DNA of 64,000 nt from Melioribacteraceae bacterium (lineage in GTDB: Bacteria; Bacteroidota; Ignavibacteria; Ignavibacteriales; Melioribacteraceae). Positions 57,295 to 64,000 of this stretch are shown in pieces. A program made the position numbers and the translations under genes. Location of the stretch: assembly GCA_011525875.1 (NCBI GenBank), contig WYBN01000008.1, forward strand, positions 23,643 to 87,642, read 5' to 3'. A model generated the notes under the pieces. That model saw nothing but the letters and a program-made list of their open reading frames with translations, ran no database searches and was not told the origin of the DNA. Each line of letters starts with the position of its first letter. The stretch's first letter is position 1.

Positions 57295-59967
57295 TTAATT
57301 CGTTAGTTCATAAGTCACGGTACCGCCGCCCATCATTGCGGGAAGTTTTGTTTCGGTCTTTACCATTTCTCTTTTATCCTTGCTGATCCAAAGAATCGAA
57401 GCGCCGTTTTCTTCATCAACCGGATTAACTTCAACTTTGAATGTGTCTAACTTTTTATCGCCAATCGAAATTGTTTCGGAGGCAGTTACATTGAACGAAA
57501 GTTTCTTTATTTTACCGCCCATCATATCAAATTGATTAATCATGGCAGAATAACCGACTTTTAGAGGCAGAGAACATACAGCTAATTCCGTTCCCGTCCC
57601 GTCGGAAAGAGCCGGCTCATCAATAGAAACATTAATTGGCATTTGCTGAGGACCAGCTAGTATAATTCCCTCAATTTTATTTTCACTAAAATCTATTTTA
57701 ATTGTTGCCATTCCCTGCTTGGCAGAACGTTTTACGGGAAGCAGAGTTTTGGCATCAACATAAAGTGTGTCGCTGCCTGCCATCATACCAGAAACCTCTT
57801 CTGTAATCATTAAAACGGATTTGCCATTTAAAGTAACCCCGGAAATTTTTCGCATTAAATCCATTTTCATTTGTTGACCGCGCATTTCAACTGATATTAT
57901 ATATTTTGATTCACCCTTACTTATATAATCTGAGTTAAAATTCGAAATTTTGACTGCGGAGTGAGTTTCTTTTTTAGGAAGTGTTACTGTAGAAACGTCT
58001 ACCATTATTTTATCAAAACGTTCTTTTATTTCATCGCGTATATCTTTTTGATATCTACCATTAAGATGTTTGGAAAAGAATTGTTCCATCGCCGTAAACA
58101 TTGCCAGCCTGTTCTCGAGCCCTGCAAAGCCGTGCCCTTCATCTTCAGCCACCATATATTGTATATCCCTGCCGAGATCACGAAGAGCAGCGACGATTTG
58201 ATCTGATTCTGCTTTCTTCACACGCGGGTCATTTGCTCCTTGAACAACGAATAATGGTCTGATAATATTCTCGGCGTAGTTTAATGGAGACTGTTCTTCC
58301 AGCATTTTTCTTTCTTCGAGGTCGTTCATATCGCCAACTCTAACATCAAATAATTTTTTCATCGGAGCCCAGTAAGGAGGTATCGAATTTAACAAAGTTA
58401 TAATATTTGAAGGACCGACAATATCAAACCCTGCAGCAAAAAGTTCAGGGGTGAATGCTAAACCGGCAAGCGTGGCATAACCTCCGTATGAACCGCCGGC
58501 TATACCGATTTTTTGCGGATCGGAAATACCCTGTTCAATTAGCCAAGCAACCGCATCTGTAATATCGTGCTGCATAGAACCGGTGCCCCACTGCTTATTG
58601 CCTGCATTTAGAAAGTTTTTGCCGTATCCGGTTGACCCTCTAAAGTTAGGCTGTAAAACTGCATATCCACGGTTAGCGAGAAATTGCGCTAATGAATTAT
58701 ATCCCCAGTAATCGCGGGCCCAAGGACCGCCGTGGATTACAAGAATGGTCGGAAGATTTTTGGATGGAATTCCTTTTGGAAGAGTCAAGTATGCCGGAAT
58801 AACCAACCCATCTCGGGCTTCATATCGAACAGGCTTCATCGGAGCTAAATGTTCAACCGGCAATTTCGGGTTTGATTGATATAAAAATCCGGTACTACCG
58901 GTTTTTCTATCAAAGACATAAACCGAGCCGGGATCGACATCTCTTGAAACACCTATGAGCCAAATGTTTTCATCCTCAGACATCGAACGAATTGAAAGTT
59001 CGCCTTCAGGCAGAAGCGAAGCGGCTTTATCATAATCTTTTTTAAACTCATCATTTCTAAAGTACATCCTTCTTTTATCGCCGACATAAACCGTTAAAAT
59101 TAGTTCATTGGTAATATCGGAGAAAAGTGCACCGCCGAAATCCACTTCATCGAGAGGGTCTTTTTCAATAAGCTCTGTTGAACCATCGGCTAAATTATAT
59201 TTTACCAGCTGAGTTTTATCAAGCTCCCCTTTATTTGTAATAAGATAAAAACTTTTCCCATCGGGAGTGAATCGAAGTGGTGAAGCGGACTCTTCGCTAT
59301 TGACTGAATAAATAGGAACTAACTGACTACCATCAACTTTGAGAATTTCTGTGCCGCCGTCCGGCATCATTCTAACGCCGAGCCTCAAATTTCCGTCAAG
59401 ATCAGTTGACCACCCAACAACGTTTTGATCGTTTTGCCATATTAATTCGCGGCTGGCATCACTTATTTTAACACGATAAACGTCATGAAGCTGCAAATCT
59501 CTGTCATTAATTCCTACAATAATCTGGTCGGGCGTATTCTTAGGGACATCAATAATCATAGCTCTAACACCGTCATACGGAGTTAAATCTTTGGGAGTTG
59601 GAACGGGGTCACCAGTTGAAGTTGGATCAACCGCATAAACTCTATAATTTTCATCCCCGCCACTGTCTTGAACAAATAAAACATATTTGCTGTCAACAGA
59701 CCAAAAATAACCCGTTACAGGTCTTTTCGTGTCTGCGGTCAATGGTCGGGCATTCTCAAAGGGTTCATTAAAACTCTTAACCCAAATATTTCTAACGTTG
59801 TTGAACGGTTTAACAAATGTAATGAATTTACCGTCAGGTGAAATTTGCGCGCCAGAAATCTCCGGATCTCCAAAAAAGATTTCGCGATCAATCATCGGTG
59901 GAAGTTGTGCATAAATTTGCATAGAAGAAGCCATTATTAGTAATAGAAATGCTTTTAATACCCTCAT
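57295..59967 (-). CDS. Exported S9 family prolyl oligopeptidase with extra C-terminal domain
   Basis: An 890-residue protein with a signal peptide (VLKAFLLLIMASSMQIYAQ, cut near 20). A WD40-like propeller at about 30-380 has repeats such as SPDGKFITFVKPF and TPDGKSFYLIT. The peptidase domain (about 390-650) holds VIHGGPWARDYWG, nucleophile Ser493 in GIAGGSYGGYATLAGL, Asp in QGANDPRVKKAES and His in AEDEGHGFAG. After about 660 there is an extra domain of about 230 residues, rich in beta strands, resembling DUF3108-type proteins. That extension is not part of standard S9C enzymes of about 650 residues. It probably degrades peptides in the periplasm or outside. Confidence 0.9.
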   Translation of the reverse strand: MRVLKAFLLLIMASSMQIYAQLPPMIDREIFFGDPEISGAQISPDGKFITFVKPFNNVRNIWVKSFNEPFENARPLTADTKRPVTGYFWSVDSKYVLFVQDSGGDENYRVYAVDPTSTGDPVPTPKDLTPYDGVRAMIIDVPKNTPDQIIVGINDRDLQLHDVYRVKISDASRELIWQNDQNVVGWSTDLDGNLRLGVRMMPDGGTEILKVDGSQLVPIYSVNSEESASPLRFTPDGKSFYLITNKGELDKTQLVKYNLADGSTELIEKDPLDEVDFGGALFSDITNELILTVYVGDKRRMYFRNDEFKKDYDKAASLLPEGELSIRSMSEDENIWLIGVSRDVDPGSVYVFDRKTGSTGFLYQSNPKLPVEHLAPMKPVRYEARDGLVIPAYLTLPKGIPSKNLPTILVIHGGPWARDYWGYNSLAQFLANRGYAVLQPNFRGSTGYGKNFLNAGNKQWGTGSMQHDITDAVAWLIEQGISDPQKIGIAGGSYGGYATLAGLAFTPELFAAGFDIVGPSNIITLLNSIPPYWAPMKKLFDVRVGDMNDLEERKMLEEQSPLNYAENIIRPLFVVQGANDPRVKKAESDQIVAALRDLGRDIQYMVAEDEGHGFAGLENRLAMFTAMEQFFSKHLNGRYQKDIRDEIKERFDKIMVDVSTVTLPKKETHSAVKISNFNSDYISKGESKYIISVEMRGQQMKMDLMRKISGVTLNGKSVLMITEEVSGMMAGSDTLYVDAKTLLPVKRSAKQGMATIKIDFSENKIEGIILAGPQQMPINVSIDEPALSDGTGTELAVCSLPLKVGYSAMINQFDMMGGKIKKLSFNVTASETISIGDKKLDTFKVEVNPVDEENGASILWISKDKREMVKTETKLPAMMGGGTVTYELTN

Positions 59968-60350
59968 ATTTTCTCCGCTTTAGTTTTGAAATTATTTATA
60001 GAAAGGCTTAGTAAAAATATACTTTTTCTTAATAAACATGGATTTTTTATTGAACATTTAAAGTATTTAATTAGTTTCAAAATGTTTATACGAAAATAAA
60101 GGCTCAAAGGTTACAAAGAAGGTCGATAAATTTATTTTTTTTATATTTTTACCCGTTAATAGCAACAGAAATATTATTTCAAGCAACTGTAATTCAAATC
60201 ATTTTCTTTACTTAATTAAGTATTTACGACTTTGCCTTCAATCCGGATAAAAAATTACACGCTTTAACCTTTCCGATTTTTCGAAAAATATTCTGGTGAA
60301 TTATTATCTTGCCACCTAATTTGGGAATCATTAATAAGAAAGGATAAACT
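59968..60350. other. Divergent intergenic region, no gene seen
   Basis: A 383-base AT-rich stretch between the divergent S9 and C69 peptidase genes. It must hold both promoters. No long palindrome, tRNA or plausible ORF was found. Confidence 0.6.
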
Positions 60351-62186
60351 GTGAGAAAACAATTTATATCATTATTCATCGGCTTTTTAATTCTATCATT
60401 CCAAAATATAATACCGTGTACAAATTTCATCGTTACAAAAGGAGCTTCTTCAGACGGTTCGGTGCATATTTGTTACACAGCAGATTCTTACGGCTTTTAC
60501 GGCGAATTATACCATTACCCCGCTGCCAAATATCCCGAAGGGGCTTTGCTTGATGTCTTTGAGTGGGACACAGGGAAATTTCTCGGAAGGATAAAGCAGG
60601 CAAGAGAAACTTTTAATGTGATCGGCAATATGAACGAGTTCCAGGTAGTTATCGGCGAAACTACATTCGGCGGAAGAAATGAATTGAGAGACCCGGAAGG
60701 AATAATCGATTACGGCAGCCTTATGTATATTACTCTTCAAAGATCCAAAACAGCTCGCGAAGCGATAAAAATAATGACAGAACTTGTGAAGGAATATGGA
60801 TACTACAGTTCCGGGGAGTCATTTTCGATAGGCGATGCCGACGAAGCATGGATACTGGAAATGATCGGGAAAGGCGAAGGGAACAAAGGCGCTGTATGGG
60901 CTGCTGTTAGAATCCCGGATGGATATGTTTCGGGACATGCCAATCAAGCGAGAATTACAGAAATCAAGTTTGATGACCCTCAGAATTTTCTTTACTCACC
61001 CGATATAATATCCTTTGCTCGGGAGAAAGGATATTTCAGCGGTAAAGATGCGGAATTTAATTTTTCTGATGCTTATGCCCCACTCGATTTCGGCGCTGTG
61101 AGATTCTGCGATGCCCGTGTTTGGTCCCTCTTTAGAAGGGTTAACAGCGATATGGATAAATATATAAATTATATCCGAGGGGAGAGTCTCAATAGAATAC
61201 CTTTATACGTAAAACCCGAGAATAAATTATCCGTGCATGACGTAATGCATCTTATGCGGGATCATTATCAGGGTACTGAATTGGATATGACGAAGGGTGT
61301 TGCTGCTGGACCCTATAATATGCCTTATCGATGGCGACCGCTCGTATGGGATTTTGAAGGTGAAAGCTATTTTAACGAAAGACCGATATCTACCCCACAG
61401 ACTGGATTCTCATTTGTAACTCAAGCGCGATCTCATTTGCCGCGTGAGATTGGAGGTGTGATTTGGTTTGGTGTTGATGACACTTATTTTACGGTTTATG
61501 TCCCTATGTATTCATCAATAACAAAAACTCCTTATAATTATTCGCAAGGTGTTGGCTCACTGTCAAAATTCAGTTGGGATGCCGCTTTTTGGATTTTTAA
61601 TTTTGTTTCGAATTTCTCTTATCCAAAATTTTCTATTGTAATTGATGATGTGCAAAAAATTCAAAACGAACTTGAGGGTAAATTCATTTCAAAGCAAAAA
61701 TCTGTTGAAGACGCTGCTGCGGCTTTATATAATGATTCGCCCGAAAAGGCAGTTCGATATCTAACTGATTACTCTTCAGAAGCGGCTGAAATCACAATTA
61801 AACGCTGGAAAAAACTCGGTGAAGATCTTATTCTTAATAATATAGACGGCATAAAGAAAAACGAATTCAATAAACCGATTAATATCGGATACCCCAACGA
61901 TTTCAAAAAACTAATAGTACAGGAGAGCGGCGAAAAACTGAAGATGAGAAAGCTTTCTGTTGAAATTGAAGAAGAATTCAAATCACAAGTAAAAAAGGCA
62001 AAAAAGTTATTGGTCGAGAGAAAATATTCAGAAGCGAAAAAAGCATTCCAATTAGCACATGAATTAAAACCCTCTGAGTCTCAACTCAAAGATCAAATAA
62101 CTTCAATTGAAGAGATGATTTTAAAAATAGAACAACTCCATCAAGAGAGATTTAATTCCGTTGATTCCGATCTAACAAGTAATTAA
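60351..62186 (+). CDS. C69 family dipeptidase
   Basis: A 611-residue exported peptidase of the Ntn-hydrolase C69 (PepD/U34) family. A hydrophobic leader ends directly at the nucleophile: IIPCTNFIVTKGASSDGSV, Cys23. Family blocks follow: GEYDSYG-like ADSYGFYGELYHYPAA, NMNEFQVVIGETTFGGR, GIIDYGSLMYITLQRSKTAREAIKIM, GESFSIGDADEAWILEMIGKG, HANQARI and MPYRWRPLVWDFEGESYFNERPISTPQTGFSFVTQARSHLP. The last 60 residues form a basic helical tail (VKKAKKLLVERKYSEAKKAFQLAHELKP), reminiscent of one TPR. The start is GTG 60351 behind AAGAAAGGATAAACT. Confidence 0.9.
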   Translation: MRKQFISLFIGFLILSFQNIIPCTNFIVTKGASSDGSVHICYTADSYGFYGELYHYPAAKYPEGALLDVFEWDTGKFLGRIKQARETFNVIGNMNEFQVVIGETTFGGRNELRDPEGIIDYGSLMYITLQRSKTAREAIKIMTELVKEYGYYSSGESFSIGDADEAWILEMIGKGEGNKGAVWAAVRIPDGYVSGHANQARITEIKFDDPQNFLYSPDIISFAREKGYFSGKDAEFNFSDAYAPLDFGAVRFCDARVWSLFRRVNSDMDKYINYIRGESLNRIPLYVKPENKLSVHDVMHLMRDHYQGTELDMTKGVAAGPYNMPYRWRPLVWDFEGESYFNERPISTPQTGFSFVTQARSHLPREIGGVIWFGVDDTYFTVYVPMYSSITKTPYNYSQGVGSLSKFSWDAAFWIFNFVSNFSYPKFSIVIDDVQKIQNELEGKFISKQKSVEDAAAALYNDSPEKAVRYLTDYSSEAAEITIKRWKKLGEDLILNNIDGIKKNEFNKPINIGYPNDFKKLIVQESGEKLKMRKLSVEIEEEFKSQVKKAKKLLVERKYSEAKKAFQLAHELKPSESQLKDQITSIEEMILKIEQLHQERFNSVDSDLTSN

Positions 62187-62193
62187 TTATAAA

Positions 62194-62236
62194 AACCCCC
62201 GGTTAATAATTTGACTGGTAGTCGGGGGTTATTTTT
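62194..62236 (+). terminator. Terminator after the C69 dipeptidase gene
   Basis: Arms AACCCCCG (62194-62201) and CGGGGGTT (62223-62230) with a 21-base loop, followed by ATTTTTT. It lies 8 bases after the stop codon. Confidence 0.85.
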
Positions 62237-62392
62237 TAGCTCATGTTTTTAACACTTGATATTCTTTCTTTTTCTTTGTAGTATTTTTTATTAGTTAAGT
62301 TGAATTAAATTAATGTATTATTCGCCTCCCCAATATCGGCGTAATTAGTATTTTATAAATATATCTATCGAATCATTTTGTGCGAGGTTAGT

Positions 62393-63103
62393 ATGAATAA
62401 AATAACAATTATCATATTAGCATTGACGCTGAGTAATTGCACATCAGAAACTCCATCTGTTTTTGAGGAAGAATTCGACAGAGGCGAAATAATTGGTGTG
62501 GCTGCGGACGAATTCTTCAAATTCCCTCTATCGGGCGTAATCGTTACTTTGGGTGATATTTCTGATACTACTTCTGGTAACGGTGAGTTTCACTTCGAAC
62601 GGCTTAAGGAAGGCAGCTATACTCTCAACTTTAGCACAACCGGTTATAGTAATTTGCAGTCAAATTTGAAGGCATCCCGTTATAACGATTATCTTTCAAT
62701 ACCAGTTATTGAGATGAAGAGGAATAAATATCAATGGAAAGAAATTGAGTTTGATGCTTTGCCTGATCTTTATGACAGCCTTATCTACAGCAATTATTAC
62801 GCGTTTAGACACCGTACAAAGCATACGGCAACTGAAGGAGAATGGGACGAACAATTTGTCAACCGTGAGTTGGACTCGATAATAATTCAACTGCTGAGAA
62901 ACGCTATCCCAATTGACTCTGCATGGTATCAATCATATATTCCTTCATGCGGATCTACCCAAGCCTCTTATGGCCCGATAATCGCATTTAAACTATCCCA
63001 ACAAAATCCTAAAATGGATTCTTTGGGATTTATCATTAATCCTGTTATGCAGTGGAATAACTGTACCGACGAAGTACTCTTCCGATTATATGATGAATTT
63101 TAA
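62393..63103 (+). CDS. Lipoprotein with carboxypeptidase-regulatory-like domain
   Basis: About 236 residues. The start is ATG 62393 with GAGG upstream; an earlier in-frame TTG at 62378 lacks support. The N-terminus MNKITIIILALTLSNC is a lipoprotein signal with the lipobox cysteine at residue 16. Residues about 35-105 form a carboxypeptidase regulatory-like beta sandwich: GEIIGVAADEFFKFPLSGVIVTLGD, GEFHFERLKEGSYTLNFSTTGY. The rest (about 110-236) is not recognised. A membrane-anchored protein of unknown role. Confidence 0.72.
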   Translation: MNKITIIILALTLSNCTSETPSVFEEEFDRGEIIGVAADEFFKFPLSGVIVTLGDISDTTSGNGEFHFERLKEGSYTLNFSTTGYSNLQSNLKASRYNDYLSIPVIEMKRNKYQWKEIEFDALPDLYDSLIYSNYYAFRHRTKHTATEGEWDEQFVNRELDSIIIQLLRNAIPIDSAWYQSYIPSCGSTQASYGPIIAFKLSQQNPKMDSLGFIINPVMQWNNCTDEVLFRLYDEF

Positions 63104-63165
63104 AATTCATTAAATAGAAAACCTTCAGCGCCGGTATTTCGTAGGTTATAACAAACTCGAATGCA

Positions 63166-63189
63166 GATATTATGATATTATGATATTAT
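63166..63189 (+). repeat. Three tandem copies of GATATTAT
   Basis: Exact 8-base unit repeated three times in the non-coding stretch after the lipoprotein gene. Confidence 0.85.
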
Positions 63190-63275
63190 AAGATGCCTGC
63201 TAAATTAATTTATTCGTGGGATAAAAAATATTTCATAATTTATATTTTCTGATCCTCAATGAGAGAAGATAAAAT

Positions 63276-63520
63276 TCATTTTTCTAAAAATTCGACACTC
63301 GAAACAGTAATAAAATATTTTTCAAAATTCTTCGTTTGTTCTTCTGCTTTGGCTGTAAAATAATAATCTATTTCAAATAGTCTTAATGATTTCGTAGATT
63401 TATTTAATCCTTCATTATGCTTGGTAAATTGCGCTGAAAGATTTGATGAATAAGCAGCATACAATAAACTTTGAGAGTTGTGCTTTTGTGAATATAATTA
63501 CTATTTATAAAGAGCAAAGC
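63276..63520 (-). pseudogene. Decayed GIY-YIG nuclease-like gene
   Basis: The minus-strand frame reads LLYAAYSSNLSAQFTKHNEGLNKSTKSLRLFEIDYYFTAK and then NFEKYFITVSSVEFLEK, which follows the small GIY-YIG (UPF0213/YhbQ) pattern YIGYSSDLKxRLxxHNxGxNKSTK...FEKYLK. The first strand (NYIHKSTTLK) is in another frame, and the catalytic Arg position (SAQF) holds Gln. So it needs a frameshift to be read and has lost key residues. It is related in kind to the intact gene at the window end. Confidence 0.6.
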
Positions 63521-63544
63521 TCTACGAAGCATTATCAAATAGAG

Positions 63545-63631
63545 CGGAGAGAGTGGGATTCGAACCCACGGTACCCTTGCGAGTACACTACCTTTCCAGG
63601 GTAGCCAATTCAACCACTCTTGCACCTCTCC
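63545..63631 (-). tRNA. tRNA-Ser (anticodon GGA)
   Basis: An 87-base class II tRNA. The acceptor GGAGAGG pairs with TCTCTCC (one wobble) and the discriminator is G, as for serine. The anticodon loop is CTGGAAA in the stem CTACC/GGTAG, the long variable arm is TGTACTCGCAAGGGTACC, and the T-arm is GTGGG-TTCGAAT-CCCAC. No encoded CCA. Confidence 0.95.
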
Positions 63632-63785
63632 GATTACATTCCTGCCCGCTTCCTATTTGGAGGGGATTTTATTAATTAATAGGTTTACGATAAGACTGCA
63701 ATTTTCGGGTACAAATATATTATTTCCCCGCGGAAAGAAAAAATTTATTAGAAACAAGAAGCGTATTAATCTTATTATTATATTT

Positions 63786-63876
63786 GCCACGCAAAAAATT
63801 ATTTGCTGAGTAAGGTTGGCAGTGCACCAGCACAGCGGAATGAAGGCTGCTTATCCCACTTTGTGGGAAATGTGGC
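63786..63876 (+). other. Possible structured RNA segment before the GIY-YIG gene
   Basis: An outer stem GCCAC (63786-63790) / GTGGC (63872-63876) encloses hairpins GCAAA-TTTGC (63791-63806) and CCCAC-TTT-GTGGG (63855-63867), plus a possible GCAG/CTGC pair around GGAATGAAGG. The GC content is higher than in the surrounding AT-rich DNA. I do not recognise the family; it could be a leader RNA or a relic repeat. Confidence 0.35.
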
Positions 63877-63885
63877 GGTCTAATA

Positions 63886-64000
63886 ATGTTCAAGGTATAT
63901 ATATTAAAAAGTATTGACTCTGGAAGATATTATATTGGTCATACGGAAGACCTAACAAACAGGCTGAGAGAGCATAATAGTGGAAAGACAAAATCAACGA
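63886..64000 (+). CDS. GIY-YIG nuclease family protein, cut by window edge
   Basis: The first 38 codons read MFKVYILKSIDSGRYYIGHTEDLTNRLREHNSGKTKST, with the GIY-YIG two-strand core (VYILKS ... YYIGHT), the catalytic Arg in NRLREHN and the typical SGKTKST. This is the single-domain UPF0213/YhbQ group of about 80-100 residues. The rest is outside the window. Start ATG 63886; no clear ribosome site. Confidence 0.88.
   Translation, partial: MFKVYILKSIDSGRYYIGHTEDLTNRLREHNSGKTKST

Noticed and set aside
63786..63876. Bacterial small signal recognition particle RNA
   Set aside because: A GGAA loop in CAGCACAGCGGAATGAAGGCTG recalls the SRP apical loop, but the flanking GTCAGG...AAGCAGCC consensus and long stem are missing.

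Overview
The window most likely comes from a member of the Ignavibacteria (Bacteroidota/Chlorobi group). The evidence is a secreted protein ending in a type IX secretion sorting domain with an NYPNPFNP-type start, promoters of the TTG-N19..21-TAnnTTTG type used by this phylum, AT-rich DNA, weak or variable Shine-Dalgarno sites, and tRNA genes without encoded CCA. Taxonomy is inferred from these features only.

Layout. (1) 1-1962: end of an alanine racemase gene (cut by the window edge), a YbjQ-family protein and a SRPBCC protein. (2) 2140-18357: a co-directional run of tightly packed genes for uptake and breakdown of a sugar or glycoconjugate: ion-coupled transporter, HyuA-like ASKHA protein, a degenerate and an intact FAD_oxidored protein, NanE epimerase, hexose-phosphate mutase, a large HAD protein, a GH38-like protein whose nucleophile position holds Phe, a GH94 phosphorylase and a secreted phosphodiester glycosidase. 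Read together they could salvage an N-glycan-type mannose/chitobiose core; that is an inference. (3) 18414-24902: AlaX-like editing protein, a triple-receiver hybrid kinase that has lost its phosphoacceptor His, gltX, glnS, tRNA-Leu. (4) 24903-30709: a DASS transporter and a four-gene operon of two ATP-grasp proteins, a YbdK-type carboxylate-amine ligase and an esterase-fold protein without catalytic Ser and His. This looks like a small-peptide or amide biosynthesis system of unknown product. (5) 30860-33237: two single-domain response regulators among two decayed histidine kinase genes. (6) 33238-37758: outer-membrane porin, metallophosphoesterase with a C-terminal CBM9/DOMON-like domain, a tetranucleotide repeat and a class V aminotransferase.

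(7) 37771-52636: amino-acid biosynthesis. A palindromic inverted-repeat element precedes a complete trp operon (trpE-G-D-C-F-aroF-B-A) with promoter, a Trp-rich leader peptide and an attenuator terminator. A complete, convergent his operon (hisG-D-C-B-H-A-F-IE) has its own promoter, a His-rich leader peptide and terminator. Both leader peptides are short genes not normally called. (8) 52802-64000: gdhA, a receiver/PPDK ATP-binding fusion protein, a secreted S9 peptidase, a C69 dipeptidase, a lipoprotein, tRNA-Ser flanked by a decayed and an intact GIY-YIG nuclease gene, and the window end.

The strongest candidates for something undescribed are the ligase operon with its pseudo-esterase, the glycan locus with a nucleophile-less GH38 and a paralogous FAD pair, and the paired ribosome-mediated attenuators.
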